The position numbers were made by a program, and so were the translations under genes. DNA of 29,464 nt from Clostridiales bacterium UBA6981 (GTDB taxonomy: Bacteria > Bacillota > Clostridia > Oscillospirales > Oscillospiraceae), in assembly GCA_002450075.1 (NCBI GenBank), contig DJYJ01000047.1, forward strand, positions 1 to 29,464. The letters run 5' to 3'. Below are positions 12,838 through 20,503 of the stretch, piece after piece. Within the stretch, counting starts at the first letter, position 1; each line of letters begins with the position of its first letter. Below the pieces are notes generated by a model. That model had not been told where the DNA came from and did no database searches. It saw only the letters and a program-made list of their open reading frames with translations.

Positions 12838-14325
12838 TTATTTCACGCTTTCGGCGAAGCGGAGGAAGGCCGCCCTGCCTTCTTCGTCGCGCTTGAACAC
12901 GCCCGCGTGCTCGAGCACGGTCTTGAACACCTCGCCGACCTCTTTCTTCACGATCTCCTCGGCGTTGTCGGGGGTGAAGAGGTGGCGCTTCTTCAGCTCC
13001 TCCGCCCAGGGGGCGTGCTTCCCGGTCAGCGGCGAGGCCATAAGATCCTCGCCGTTTGCCAGACGGCGACTAAGCTCGCCCAGCTCGTCCTTTAAGCGCG
13101 CGGGCAGCACGGCCAGACCCATCACCTCGATCAGGCCGATGTTCTCCTTCTTGATGTGGTGCAGCTCGGCGTGCGGGTGGAAAAGACCCAGGGGGTGCTC
13201 CTCGGTCGTGAGGTTGTTGCGCAGCACGAGGTCGAGCTCGTAATCCTCGCCGCGGCGGCGGGCGATCGGCGTGATGGTGTTGTGCGCCTCGCCGTCGGTC
13301 TCGGCATAGATCGAGACACTCTCGTCCGTGTAGCCGCGCCAGGCGAGCAGGATCCGGTCGGCCAGCTCCTCGAGCCGTTCGCGGTCGGCGCAGGTGAGGC
13401 GGATGACGCTCATCGGCCAGCGGACGATGCCCGCCCTGACGTCGTCAAAGCCGGGGAAGGACAGCTTTGTCTCCACCTCGGCGCGGGCCATGGCAAACTC
13501 ATAGTTGCCGCCCTGGAAGTGGTCGTGGCTGAGGATCGAGCCGCCGACGATCGGCAGATCGGCGTTTGAGCCGATGAAATAATGCGGGAAGAGCGTGACG
13601 AAATCGAGCAGGCGGCGGAAGGCCGCGCGGTCGATCTTCATCGGGCGGTGCTCGGCGCAGAGCGCGATGCAGTGCTCGTTATAGTAGACATAGGGGGAAT
13701 ACTGCAAAAACCAGTCCTCGCCCGCGAGCTTGATCGGGATCAGCCGGTGGTTTTCGCGCGCGGGATAATCGGCGCGGCCGGCATAGCCCTCGGCCTCGCG
13801 GCAGAGCTGACACTTGGGGTAGCCGGAGGGCTTGGCGCTGCGTGCCGCGGCGATCGCGCGCGGGTCCTTTTCGGGCTTGGAGAGGTTGATCGTGACGTCA
13901 AGCTCGCCGTATTCGGTCTCGGCCTTCCACTTTCGGTCCTTCGCGATGCGGTAGCGGCGGATATAGTCCGTGTCGCAGCTGAGAGCATAATACCAGTCGG
14001 TCGCAGCCTTGGGATCCTCGGCGTAAAGCGCGCGGAAACGTCCGATCACCTGGGAGGGACGCGGCGTCAGCACGCCCATGAGGCGCGTGTCCAGCAGGTC
14101 GCGGCTCGTGATGCCGCCGTCGATGACGCCGCGCGCCGCGGCGTCGTCGAGGATGGCCGTTAAGATCTCCTCCAGCGTTTCGCCCGCCTTCTCGTCCGCC
14201 GGCTCATAGGCGTCGAGCGAGAGGATATCCAGCAGCCGGTTGCGCGCCCAGACGGCGTCCGCCTCCTCGATCAGTCCCTTTTCCAGACCGTAGGCGACAA
14301 GCGCGCCGATTTCATCATAGATCAT
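12838..14325 (-). CDS. galT: UDP-glucose--hexose-1-phosphate uridylyltransferase, class II GalT
   Basis: This 495-residue Leloir-pathway enzyme swaps UMP between UDP-glucose and galactose-1-phosphate. The size (about 490-500) and motifs fit the Firmicutes class II family. They are a C-x-x-C pair in YPKCQLC, ILSHDHFQGG near residue 267, and the His-rich FHPHAELHHIKKENIG near residue 380. The ATG at 14325 is used because GGGAG lies 8 nt upstream and the protein then begins MIYDEIGALV. The 64 extra upstream codons run through the intergenic repeat and do not look coding. No galK or galE is adjacent. It has its own promoter and ends at a shared terminator. Confidence 0.95.
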   Translation of the reverse strand: MIYDEIGALVAYGLEKGLIEEADAVWARNRLLDILSLDAYEPADEKAGETLEEILTAILDDAAARGVIDGGITSRDLLDTRLMGVLTPRPSQVIGRFRALYAEDPKAATDWYYALSCDTDYIRRYRIAKDRKWKAETEYGELDVTINLSKPEKDPRAIAAARSAKPSGYPKCQLCREAEGYAGRADYPARENHRLIPIKLAGEDWFLQYSPYVYYNEHCIALCAEHRPMKIDRAAFRRLLDFVTLFPHYFIGSNADLPIVGGSILSHDHFQGGNYEFAMARAEVETKLSFPGFDDVRAGIVRWPMSVIRLTCADRERLEELADRILLAWRGYTDESVSIYAETDGEAHNTITPIARRRGEDYELDLVLRNNLTTEEHPLGLFHPHAELHHIKKENIGLIEVMGLAVLPARLKDELGELSRRLANGEDLMASPLTGKHAPWAEELKKRHLFTPDNAEEIVKKEVGEVFKTVLEHAGVFKRDEEGRAAFLRFAESVK

Positions 14326-14358
14326 GGCAGATTCTCCCTTTTTCTGACGTTTGACGCC

Positions 14359-14387
14359 ATTATAGCATAGCGCTCCTCCGGTGGCAA
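14359..14387 (-). promoter_or_regulatory. galT promoter
   Basis: Minus-strand TTGCCA (14387-14382), a 17-nt spacer and a perfect TATAAT (14364-14359), 33 nt before the galT start codon. Confidence 0.75.
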
Positions 14388-14389
14388 GG

Positions 14390-14545
14390 CGGAAGCGACG
14401 CCTTTGAGGTCCTTGCTTCCCCCCCCTTGGGGGAAGTGCCCCGAAGGGGCGATAGAGGGACCGTGCGAAGAGACAGCGCCCTCTTCCGGTTTTGCTTCGC
14501 TCAAGCACCTCCCCCAACGGGGGGAGGCGAGAGCAGCGCGGCGAA
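14390..14545. repeat. GC-rich palindromic intergenic repeat region
   Basis: Several stacked hairpins lie here: C-run/G-run arms at 14416-14436, GCCCCGAAGGGGC at 14438-14450, and CCTCCCCC/GGGGGGAGG around 14508-14526. The CCTTGGGGGAAGTGCC-CCGAAGGGGC-GATAGAGGG wording is the style of dispersed non-coding repeats in gut Clostridia (from general knowledge, not searched). It fills most of the 308-bp gap between the divergent galT and PAP2 genes. Edges are approximate. Confidence 0.65.
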
Positions 14546-14562
14546 AAGTTTTTCCTGTTCGA

Positions 14563-14591
14563 TTGTATCTTTTCTTTGAATATGATATAGT
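14563..14591 (+). promoter_or_regulatory. PAP2 gene promoter candidate
   Basis: TTGTAT (14563-14568), a 17-nt spacer and TATAGT (14586-14591), 42 nt before the start codon. TATGAT at 14581 is an alternative -10. Confidence 0.55.
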
Positions 14592-14633
14592 AACAGAAAC
14601 ATCGAAAAGCTTCGTTTCGGAGGATAGACGGAT

Positions 14634-15311
14634 ATGGAAATGACAGCGGCGGCCTCGTGGCTGATGGACGCCTTTTCGGGCATCGATCTGGGGATACTGA
14701 GCCTGATGCACACCTTTGCCGAGCACGCGGGCGGTCTGCTTACGCCGCTTTGCAAGCTCATCACGCTGCTGGGGGAAAAGGGCATCCTCTTCTTCCTGCT
14801 CTCGATCGGGTTGATGTGCTTTGCCCGGACGCGGCCGCTCGGCGTGTGCATCTTCGGCGCCGTGTGCTGCGGCGCGTTGATCACCAACATCCTGCTCAAG
14901 GACTGGGTCGCCCGGCCGAGACCGTTCGAGACGCTCGCGGTATACCGCGACTGGTGGCGGGCGATCGGCTCGCCTGCCGAGGACGGCTTTTCCTTCCCCT
15001 CCGGCCACGTCACCGCCGCCGCGGCCGGCATGGGCGCCATTTGCTTCATGCGCGGGCGGCGCTGGGTCTGGCCGGCGGTGGGCGTCGTGCTGGTGATGAT
15101 GTTTGCGCGCAACTACCTCATGGCCCACTTCCCCAGCGACGTGATCGCCGCGGCGCTGATCGGCCTTTTCTCCGCCTGGGTCGCGTATCTCATCACGATG
15201 CAGATCTTCGCCTTTTTCTCCACGCGCAAAAAGGGCGACAGGCTGGCCGATTTCGTGATGCACTACAACGTCCCCGTCCCCGCGTGGCTGACCTATAAGG
15301 GCAGGCATTGA
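14634..15311 (+). CDS. PAP2-superfamily membrane phosphatase
   Basis: This 225-residue membrane phosphatase has about six helices. It carries all three PAP2 motifs: K89-x-x-x-x-R-P-R-P (KDWVARPRPF), PSGH at 122-125 and R159-x5-H165-x3-D169 (ARNYLMAHFPSD). The active site should face outward. Likely substrates are undecaprenyl diphosphate (BacA-type recycling), phosphatidylglycerophosphate or phosphatidate; the sequence does not decide. GGAGG lies 10 nt before the ATG. It is a single-gene transcript with its own promoter and a strong terminator. Confidence 0.93.
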   Translation: MEMTAAASWLMDAFSGIDLGILSLMHTFAEHAGGLLTPLCKLITLLGEKGILFFLLSIGLMCFARTRPLGVCIFGAVCCGALITNILLKDWVARPRPFETLAVYRDWWRAIGSPAEDGFSFPSGHVTAAAAGMGAICFMRGRRWVWPAVGVVLVMMFARNYLMAHFPSDVIAAALIGLFSAWVAYLITMQIFAFFSTRKKGDRLADFVMHYNVPVPAWLTYKGRH

Positions 15312-15318
15312 GCCCAAT

Positions 15319-15350
15319 AAAAAATCCGGACCTGTCGGTCCGGATTTTTT
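15319..15350. terminator. Bidirectional Rho-independent terminator
   Basis: A 14-bp stem AAAAAATCCGGACC (15319-15332) pairs with 15337-15350 around loop TGTC. A/T ends on both sides serve both the PAP2 gene and the convergent surface-protein gene. Confidence 0.95.
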
Positions 15351-15358
15351 GTTTTTTC

Positions 15359-16942
15359 TTATTTATCGGTGCGCTTTTTCTTCGTGAGAAGGATCAGCCC
15401 GCCTGCCGCGCCGAGCACGCAAACCGCAGCCAGCGCGCCCCACAGGGCGAGGTTGTTCTCGTCGCCGGTCTTGGGGCTGTGGCCCTCGGCATAGATGGTC
15501 AGCTTGGTCTCGGCCTTGCCGTCGTCAAAGTTGACGGTGACGGTGTGGCCGCCCTTGGCCAGCTTTTCGAGCGTCTCGGGCTTGAAGGAGACGACCGTGC
15601 TGCCGCTCTTGACCGTGTAATCGGTATCCTTGGTCAGCGTCTTGCCGTCGATCTCGACGGAGGAGAAGTGGTTGAGACAGGTGTCGTCCGCCTCGCTGCG
15701 CTTGACGGTGATCGAAACGGTCTTGTTGCTCTTGAGCGTGTAGTAGCCGTTGGCGCCGGCGGAGACGGTGTACTTGATCTCCGTCCACTTGGCATAGAGC
15801 GTCACGTCCGCACTCACGGCGGAGGTGAAGTCATAGGCCGTCTTGAGATCCTTGTCGCTGTACCAGCCGGAGAAGGAATAGCCCTTCTTGGTGGGAGCGG
15901 TGGGGTTGGCGGCCGTTTTGCCTTTTTCCACGGTCTGCTTTTCCACGGCGGAGCCGCCGTTCGTCTCAAAGCTGACGGTAAAGGTGTCGGGCTTTTTCTC
16001 GGTCCACTTGGCCTTGAGCTTGATGTCGGAATCGACGGGAGAGCCGAAGTCAAACTTCTTGCCGTCCGGCGTCTGCCAGGAGTCAAAGGTGAAGCCTTCC
16101 TTCGTGGGGTCGGCGGGCTTCGTCGCCTGGTGGCCGCGGATCACCTCCTGGGCTTCGACGGCGCTGCCGCCGTCGCTGTCAAAGGTCACGGTAAAGCTCT
16201 GCCATTTCCAGATCGCCGTGACGGTGGTGTCGGCAGTGATGTCCACCTGCTCGCCCGGCTTGCCGAGATCCCACTTGTCAAATTCCTTGGCGATCGGCGC
16301 GGTAAAGCCGTTTTCGGGGAGCGTAAGCTTCTTGCCCTTTTCCACCTTGACCTCCGCCATGCTGCCGGTGCCCTCGCCGGCCGCAAACGTGACGGTGAAG
16401 CTGTCCGCCTCCGCCGGCGCTTCCTGCGCGGTCCACTTGGCCTTGAGCGTGATGTTGGCAGTAATGGCCGAATTGAAATCGAACGCGGTCTCATCTTCCT
16501 TCAGCCAGGAATCGAAGGTGAAGCCTTCCTTCGTGGGGTCGGCGGGCTTCGTCGCCGTGCCGCCGGCGGTCACGGTCTGGGCCTCGACGGCGCTGCCGCC
16601 GTCGCTGTCAAAGGCCACGGTATAGGTCACGGTCTGCGCCTTCCAGATGGCCTTGAGCGTGATGTCGGCGTTGATAGCCGAATTGAAATCAAACTCGGTG
16701 CCCTCTTCCGTCTGCCAGTAGTCGAAAGTGTAGCCTTCCTTGGTGGGGTCTTCGGGCTCTGTCGCTTTTTCACCAGCGGCCACCTTCTGCTCTTCGACGG
16801 CGCTGCCGCCGTCACTGTCAAAGCTGACGGTGTAGGTCGTCGGAGTCGTGTCGTCGGTGGCGTGCGCCGCGCCGACAGGCAGCAGCGCAAGCACCATCAC
16901 CAGCGCCAGCAGGACGCTGAAAAACTTCTTCGTACGAATCAT
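15359..16942 (-). CDS. Cell-wall-anchored InlB B-repeat (Listeria-Bacteroides repeat) surface protein
   Basis: This 527-residue secreted protein has a signal peptide (KKFFSVLLALVMVLALLPVG, cleavage near AHA). About five beta-grasp InlB B-repeats (Flg_new family) span residues 33-388. Each has the pattern FDSDGGSAVE, a P-x-x-P-TKEG-[YF]-x-F-x-x-W core and a closing ITLKAKW-type strand. The third unit is divergent. Residues about 390-480 resemble an X2/Ig-like module (VEIDGKTLTKDTDYTV, then LAKGGHTVTVNF). The end is a sortase signal: SPKTG (about 489-493), a hydrophobic helix and KKKRTDK. A likely role is adhesion or surface display. AGGAGG sits 6 nt before the ATG. No sortase gene is nearby. 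Confidence 0.92.
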   Translation of the reverse strand: MIRTKKFFSVLLALVMVLALLPVGAAHATDDTTPTTYTVSFDSDGGSAVEEQKVAAGEKATEPEDPTKEGYTFDYWQTEEGTEFDFNSAINADITLKAIWKAQTVTYTVAFDSDGGSAVEAQTVTAGGTATKPADPTKEGFTFDSWLKEDETAFDFNSAITANITLKAKWTAQEAPAEADSFTVTFAAGEGTGSMAEVKVEKGKKLTLPENGFTAPIAKEFDKWDLGKPGEQVDITADTTVTAIWKWQSFTVTFDSDGGSAVEAQEVIRGHQATKPADPTKEGFTFDSWQTPDGKKFDFGSPVDSDIKLKAKWTEKKPDTFTVSFETNGGSAVEKQTVEKGKTAANPTAPTKKGYSFSGWYSDKDLKTAYDFTSAVSADVTLYAKWTEIKYTVSAGANGYYTLKSNKTVSITVKRSEADDTCLNHFSSVEIDGKTLTKDTDYTVKSGSTVVSFKPETLEKLAKGGHTVTVNFDDGKAETKLTIYAEGHSPKTGDENNLALWGALAAVCVLGAAGGLILLTKKKRTDK

Positions 16943-17010
16943 AAGGAACCTCCTGTTCCGTTTTCATGCTCACCTTCCGAGACCCGCGGGGTCTTTTGAG
17001 GCCGGGCGGG

Positions 17011-17026
17011 GTGTTGCAAGCAACAC
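17011..17026. promoter_or_regulatory. Palindrome in surface-protein leader
   Basis: GTGTTGC-AA-GCAACAC is a 7+7 bp inverted repeat between the likely promoter and the start of the surface-protein gene. A second short palindrome, GACCCGCGGGGTC, follows at 16981-16993. They could be operator sites or leader RNA hairpins. Confidence 0.5.
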
Positions 17027-17047
17027 GTTACGGAAGGCTGCGTGTCA

Positions 17048-17077
17048 TATATACCACGCATCAAGAGCGGATTTCAA
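17048..17077 (-). promoter_or_regulatory. Surface-protein promoter candidate
   Basis: Minus-strand TTGAAA (17077-17072), an 18-nt spacer and TATATA (17053-17048), implying a leader of about 100 nt. Confidence 0.5.
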
Positions 17078-17113
17078 GGCTTTGGGGGCGCATTTAAGAA
17101 ATCCTAAGAGACT

Positions 17114-17150
17114 GCCGGCCGGGGCGAACGCGCGTCCCGGCCGGCGGTTT
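17114..17150. terminator. GC hairpin after the Mrr-like gene
   Basis: A perfect 10-bp stem, GCCGGCCGGG (17114-17123) with CCCGGCCGGC (17136-17145), has a 12-nt loop. It lies just beyond the 3' end of the minus-strand Mrr-like gene. The clean U-tract is on the plus strand only, so its efficiency for that gene is uncertain. Confidence 0.55.
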
Positions 17151-17170
17151 TTGCTGAAATTTCAAGGGTT

Positions 17171-18286
17171 TTATATGTTGCGCATGAAATCTTTCATCGT
17201 ATCCCTATCCCATAGCAAGACATTTGTTTGTGCTGCTGCTTCCTTGGCCCCTCGCGTGAAGTAACGGTTGGTCATGACAACGCCAACATGCCGACCATAA
17301 ATCATCCGGCCAGCATTAACTTCTTGAACCGGCGTGTTTCCCAAGTCTGATGAATAGCATTTGCATTGGATGGCATATTGGACACCACCCTTTTCAGCCA
17401 AGATATCTACGCCTTGATCCCCGCTCGCCTGAGTAAGTTGAACTTTTGTGAATCCGTTCTTTTGGAGAAGCATCGCACAAAAACGTTCAAACTCTCTTCC
17501 GTCCATCGAATCTACAGACAGAAGTTGGCTTTCCAGGCCCTTCTTTACTTCCCCTGTTGGCCGATCAGAGGTTTCCAAAACGAAAGGCGCTCTCGGCGTA
17601 AAGAACGATCCGCTGGCTCTGTACACCGCCAAGGCCGCAGCATTTGCGGCATCTACAGTTTCACTATCAAAAAACTTGCTGCCTACATAAATGTTGTTGA
17701 TAAAATCCCAATATGTCCTCTCTCTTCCATTATTGCTGTTTTTATAGATTCCCTTGCAGTTTTTCACCGCCTCGGTTTTCGCGCGGTCAATAACATCCCT
17801 AAGCCACCACTGAAAGTTGTTTTTTGCGTTCTTTTGTTCCGGCGTAATTACCATTAAGTCTGATTTAGCCCAGTTCGGAAGTTCCTCCGTACGATTTATT
17901 ATACTCTTCCCCAAATGGTTCATCTCTTCCATTGCACGTATATACGTGGCAACGTCAGACGTTGAACGCACTTCATTATACAGTTCCAGATAGCGTCTGA
18001 TGGATCCGTTTATTCTCTCCGCGCGATCTGTGTATCTCTTTCGATAAAGATATATCACAACGATCCCGAGCAAAACACACAATACCATTAAGGCAAGCCA
18101 CGGCAATACATTCGTGTTGTTGGCTGCCCCGGTTTTTACATTTTTACTCGCGGATACGGTTCCTACCCCTCCGGATATGCTGCCTATTACAGATACGGCA
18201 AACAATATAAACACTGCGCGCATATCTTTCTTGAAAGACCTTCTGCCTCTTCTTCGCGCAGATCTCCGCACAATGCGTCGTCCCAT
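17171..18286 (-). CDS. Membrane-anchored Mrr-type restriction endonuclease-like protein
   Basis: This 371-residue protein begins with a very Arg-rich stretch (RRIVRRSARRRGRRSFKK), then two membrane helices (about 22-40 and 60-80). A helical linker (about 85-250) and a C-terminal Mrr catalytic domain (about 258-371) follow. The nuclease core shows MDGREFERFCAMLL (E265), the acidic GDQGVDIL (D290, D294) and the Q307-C-K309 motif in IQCKCY, then a conserved NAGRMIYGRHVGVVMTN strand. Mrr-type domains cut DNA, often methylated DNA. Here the domain faces the cytoplasm from the membrane. GC content is clearly lower than in the flanking genes, suggesting transfer. No methyltransferase or specificity gene is adjacent. 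AGGAGG lies 8 nt before the ATG. Confidence 0.88.
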   Translation of the reverse strand: MGRRIVRRSARRRGRRSFKKDMRAVFILFAVSVIGSISGGVGTVSASKNVKTGAANNTNVLPWLALMVLCVLLGIVVIYLYRKRYTDRAERINGSIRRYLELYNEVRSTSDVATYIRAMEEMNHLGKSIINRTEELPNWAKSDLMVITPEQKNAKNNFQWWLRDVIDRAKTEAVKNCKGIYKNSNNGRERTYWDFINNIYVGSKFFDSETVDAANAAALAVYRASGSFFTPRAPFVLETSDRPTGEVKKGLESQLLSVDSMDGREFERFCAMLLQKNGFTKVQLTQASGDQGVDILAEKGGVQYAIQCKCYSSDLGNTPVQEVNAGRMIYGRHVGVVMTNRYFTRGAKEAAAQTNVLLWDRDTMKDFMRNI

Positions 18287-18327
18287 GTCTGTAGCCTCCT
18301 TTGATTGGAAAAATATCTATCTAATGT

Positions 18328-18356
18328 ATTATAACGTTATCCTTCCACTTTTTCCA
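18328..18356 (-). promoter_or_regulatory. Promoter of the Mrr-like gene
   Basis: Minus-strand TGGAAA (18356-18351), a 17-nt spacer and perfect TATAAT (18333-18328). The -35 lies in the last codons of the helicase gene, so the Mrr-like gene has its own start. Confidence 0.65.
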
Positions 18357-20496
18357 GCTTCGCCTTGAAGGAGATCGCGCGGCACGTCTCCATACAGTCG
18401 AAGCGAATGACATAGGCGCCGCGCTCGAGGTCGAGCTCCTCGACCGTGCCCTCTCCCAGGATCGCGTGCTTCACGCGCGTGCCGACGGGGAAGGCGTTTT
18501 CCGCCGCTTTTTCTGGCAGGAAGCGCTCGCTGTGGGCGATATACTCCCGCGCGTCCGCGATCAGGTCGGCACGAGGCGGCTTTGTATATTCGAGATTCTC
18601 CTCCCCGATGTCCAGCAGGAAGCGCGAGGGGTATTTCGGCGCGCCGTCAAAGCTGCGTCCCGCGCTCTCGGAGAGATAGAGCCGCTTCTCCGCGCGCGTC
18701 ACGGCCACGAAGGCAAGGCGCCGCTCCTCCTCCATGCCGGGCAGCGTCACGGTCTTGCGGCCGGGGAAGACGCCCTCGTTCATCGCGCAGAGGAACACGT
18801 ACGGGAACTCCAGCCCCTTGGCGCTGTGGACGGTCATCAGCTTGACCTTGTCGGGCGCCTCGGCGGTGTCGGCGTTGGTGAAGAGGGCAACGTGCTTGAG
18901 ATAGTGCTCGAGCGTGCACTCCTCGCCGCAGCTCGTTTCGTATTCATAGATCGACTGCTTGAGCTCAGCGAGGTTGTCGAGCCGTTCCTGCGAGCCCTCG
19001 GTGCGCAGCATGGCCTCATAGCCGCTCTCGTTCAAGATCGCGGCGAGCAGCTCCGATACCGGGCGGGTATCGGCAAGCGTGGTGTAGTATTCGATCAGCG
19101 AGATATACTGCCCCGCCTTCGTGCCGCGGAAGATCTCGTCCTCGCGCGTGCGCCGCAGCGCCTCATAGAGCGTGCAGCCGTTCTGATCCGCGTATTCGCG
19201 CAGAAAGGCCATGCGGCGCTGGCCGAGGTTGCGCTTGGGCGCGTTGGCCGTGCGCAGGAAGCTCAGATCGTCGCGGTAGCAGAGCATGCGCAGATAAGAG
19301 AGCGCGTCCTTGATCTCCATGCGGTCGAAAAACTGGACGCCGCTGTAGATCGTATAGGGCAGCTTTTCCTTGAGAAAAACCTCCTCTAAGCTGCGCGTGA
19401 CATAGTGCGCGCGGTAGAGCACCGCGATATCCCGCAGCGCGACGCCCTTTTCCTCCAGCGCGCGGATCTCCGAGAGGATCCACTTCGCCTCCGCCTCGCT
19501 GTTTTCGGCATAGTGGCACAGCACCGTGCCGCCGCCGGGCAGCGTCGGGATGAGATCCTTTTTCATGCGCGCGGCGTTCTTGTCGATCAGCGCGTTCGCC
19601 GCCGTGAGGATCTGGGGCGTGGAGCGGTAGTTGCGCATCATCAGGATCGTGCGCGTGGAGGGGTATTCCCTGTCAAAATCGAGCAGATACCGCACGTTCG
19701 CCCCGCGCCAGGTATAGATGGTCTGGTCGGGGTCGCCGACGATGAAAAGGTTTTTGTGATAGCCGCACAGCGCCTGCATCAGCCGGTACTGCGGCTCGTC
19801 GATGTCCTGGAACTCGTCGATCATGATGTATTCGAGCCGCTTCTGCCATTTGAGACGGATTTCCGCGTTCTGCGAGAAAATGTAGAGCGTGAAGACGATC
19901 AGATCGTTATAGTCGAGCGCGAAGCACTTCTTCTCCTGCCACAGATAGCCGTAGAAGATGATATCGCGCGCGGTGTCGGCCTTGTCGTATTTTTCCTTCA
20001 GCTCGTCGAGTGAGAGACGGATCAGGTCAAGGTAGTATTCCGGGCGGTTTTTGAGCTTTTCGATCTCGATCATGTCCCGCGCGGCGGAAAAGCTCATGTC
20101 CCGCAGACTCAGGTCCCGCTCCTCATAGATGATGCGCAGCATCGAATCGACGTCGGAGTTGTCCAGCACGAGAAAGCGCTTGGGGTAGGAAACGGCGTGG
20201 CTGTCCTCCTGCAGGACCGAGACGCAGAAGCCGTGGAAGGTGTTGATATAGCCGGTGTCGTTGTCGCCGGTGAGGTTGTGGATGCGGCGGCGCATCTCGC
20301 TGGCGGCCTTGTTGGTAAAGGTCACGCACAGGATATTGCCCGGCAGGATGCCCATTTCATTCACGAGATAGGCAAAGCGCCGCGTCAGCGCGCGCGTCTT
20401 GCCCGAGCCCGCGCCCGCGATCACGCGCACGAAGCCCTCGGTCGTCGTGACGGCCTCGCGCTGGGCGTCGTTGAGCCCGCGGAGCAGATCTTCCAT
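18337..20496 (-). CDS. UvrD/PcrA-family superfamily 1A DNA helicase
   Basis: This 719-residue ATP-dependent 3'-5' helicase has a complete motif set: Q-motif LNDAQREAV, Walker A AGAGSGKT (27-34), motif Ib-like FTNKAASEMRRRI, Walker B MIDEFQD, motif III GDPDQTIYTWRGA, motif IV MMRNYRST, motif V LMTVHSAKGLEFPYVF and motif VI VAVTRAEKRLYL. A short C-terminal beta domain (VKHAILGEGTVEELDL) closes it, as in UvrD/PcrA. The ATG at 20496 is preferred to the longer frame because GGGGAG precedes it and the extra N-terminus would overlap the HD gene. It follows the HD gene by 7 nt. It may be an accessory UvrD paralogue and not the housekeeping PcrA. Confidence 0.94.
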   Translation of the reverse strand: MEDLLRGLNDAQREAVTTTEGFVRVIAGAGSGKTRALTRRFAYLVNEMGILPGNILCVTFTNKAASEMRRRIHNLTGDNDTGYINTFHGFCVSVLQEDSHAVSYPKRFLVLDNSDVDSMLRIIYEERDLSLRDMSFSAARDMIEIEKLKNRPEYYLDLIRLSLDELKEKYDKADTARDIIFYGYLWQEKKCFALDYNDLIVFTLYIFSQNAEIRLKWQKRLEYIMIDEFQDIDEPQYRLMQALCGYHKNLFIVGDPDQTIYTWRGANVRYLLDFDREYPSTRTILMMRNYRSTPQILTAANALIDKNAARMKKDLIPTLPGGGTVLCHYAENSEAEAKWILSEIRALEEKGVALRDIAVLYRAHYVTRSLEEVFLKEKLPYTIYSGVQFFDRMEIKDALSYLRMLCYRDDLSFLRTANAPKRNLGQRRMAFLREYADQNGCTLYEALRRTREDEIFRGTKAGQYISLIEYYTTLADTRPVSELLAAILNESGYEAMLRTEGSQERLDNLAELKQSIYEYETSCGEECTLEHYLKHVALFTNADTAEAPDKVKLMTVHSAKGLEFPYVFLCAMNEGVFPGRKTVTLPGMEEERRLAFVAVTRAEKRLYLSESAGRSFDGAPKYPSRFLLDIGEENLEYTKPPRADLIADAREYIAHSERFLPEKAAENAFPVGTRVKHAILGEGTVEELDLERGAYVIRFDCMETCRAISFKAKLEKVEG

Positions 20497-20503
20497 GTTT
20501 CGC

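Noticed and set aside
12838..14517. Longer N-terminus for galT starting at 14517
   Set aside because: The added 64 codons cross the intergenic palindromes and the galT promoter, and the ATG at 14325 has a proper ribosome site.
15308..16999. 563-codon open frame on the plus strand
   Set aside because: It is antisense to the InlB-repeat gene. Its apparent repeats mirror those of the real gene and it lacks a convincing start or domain.
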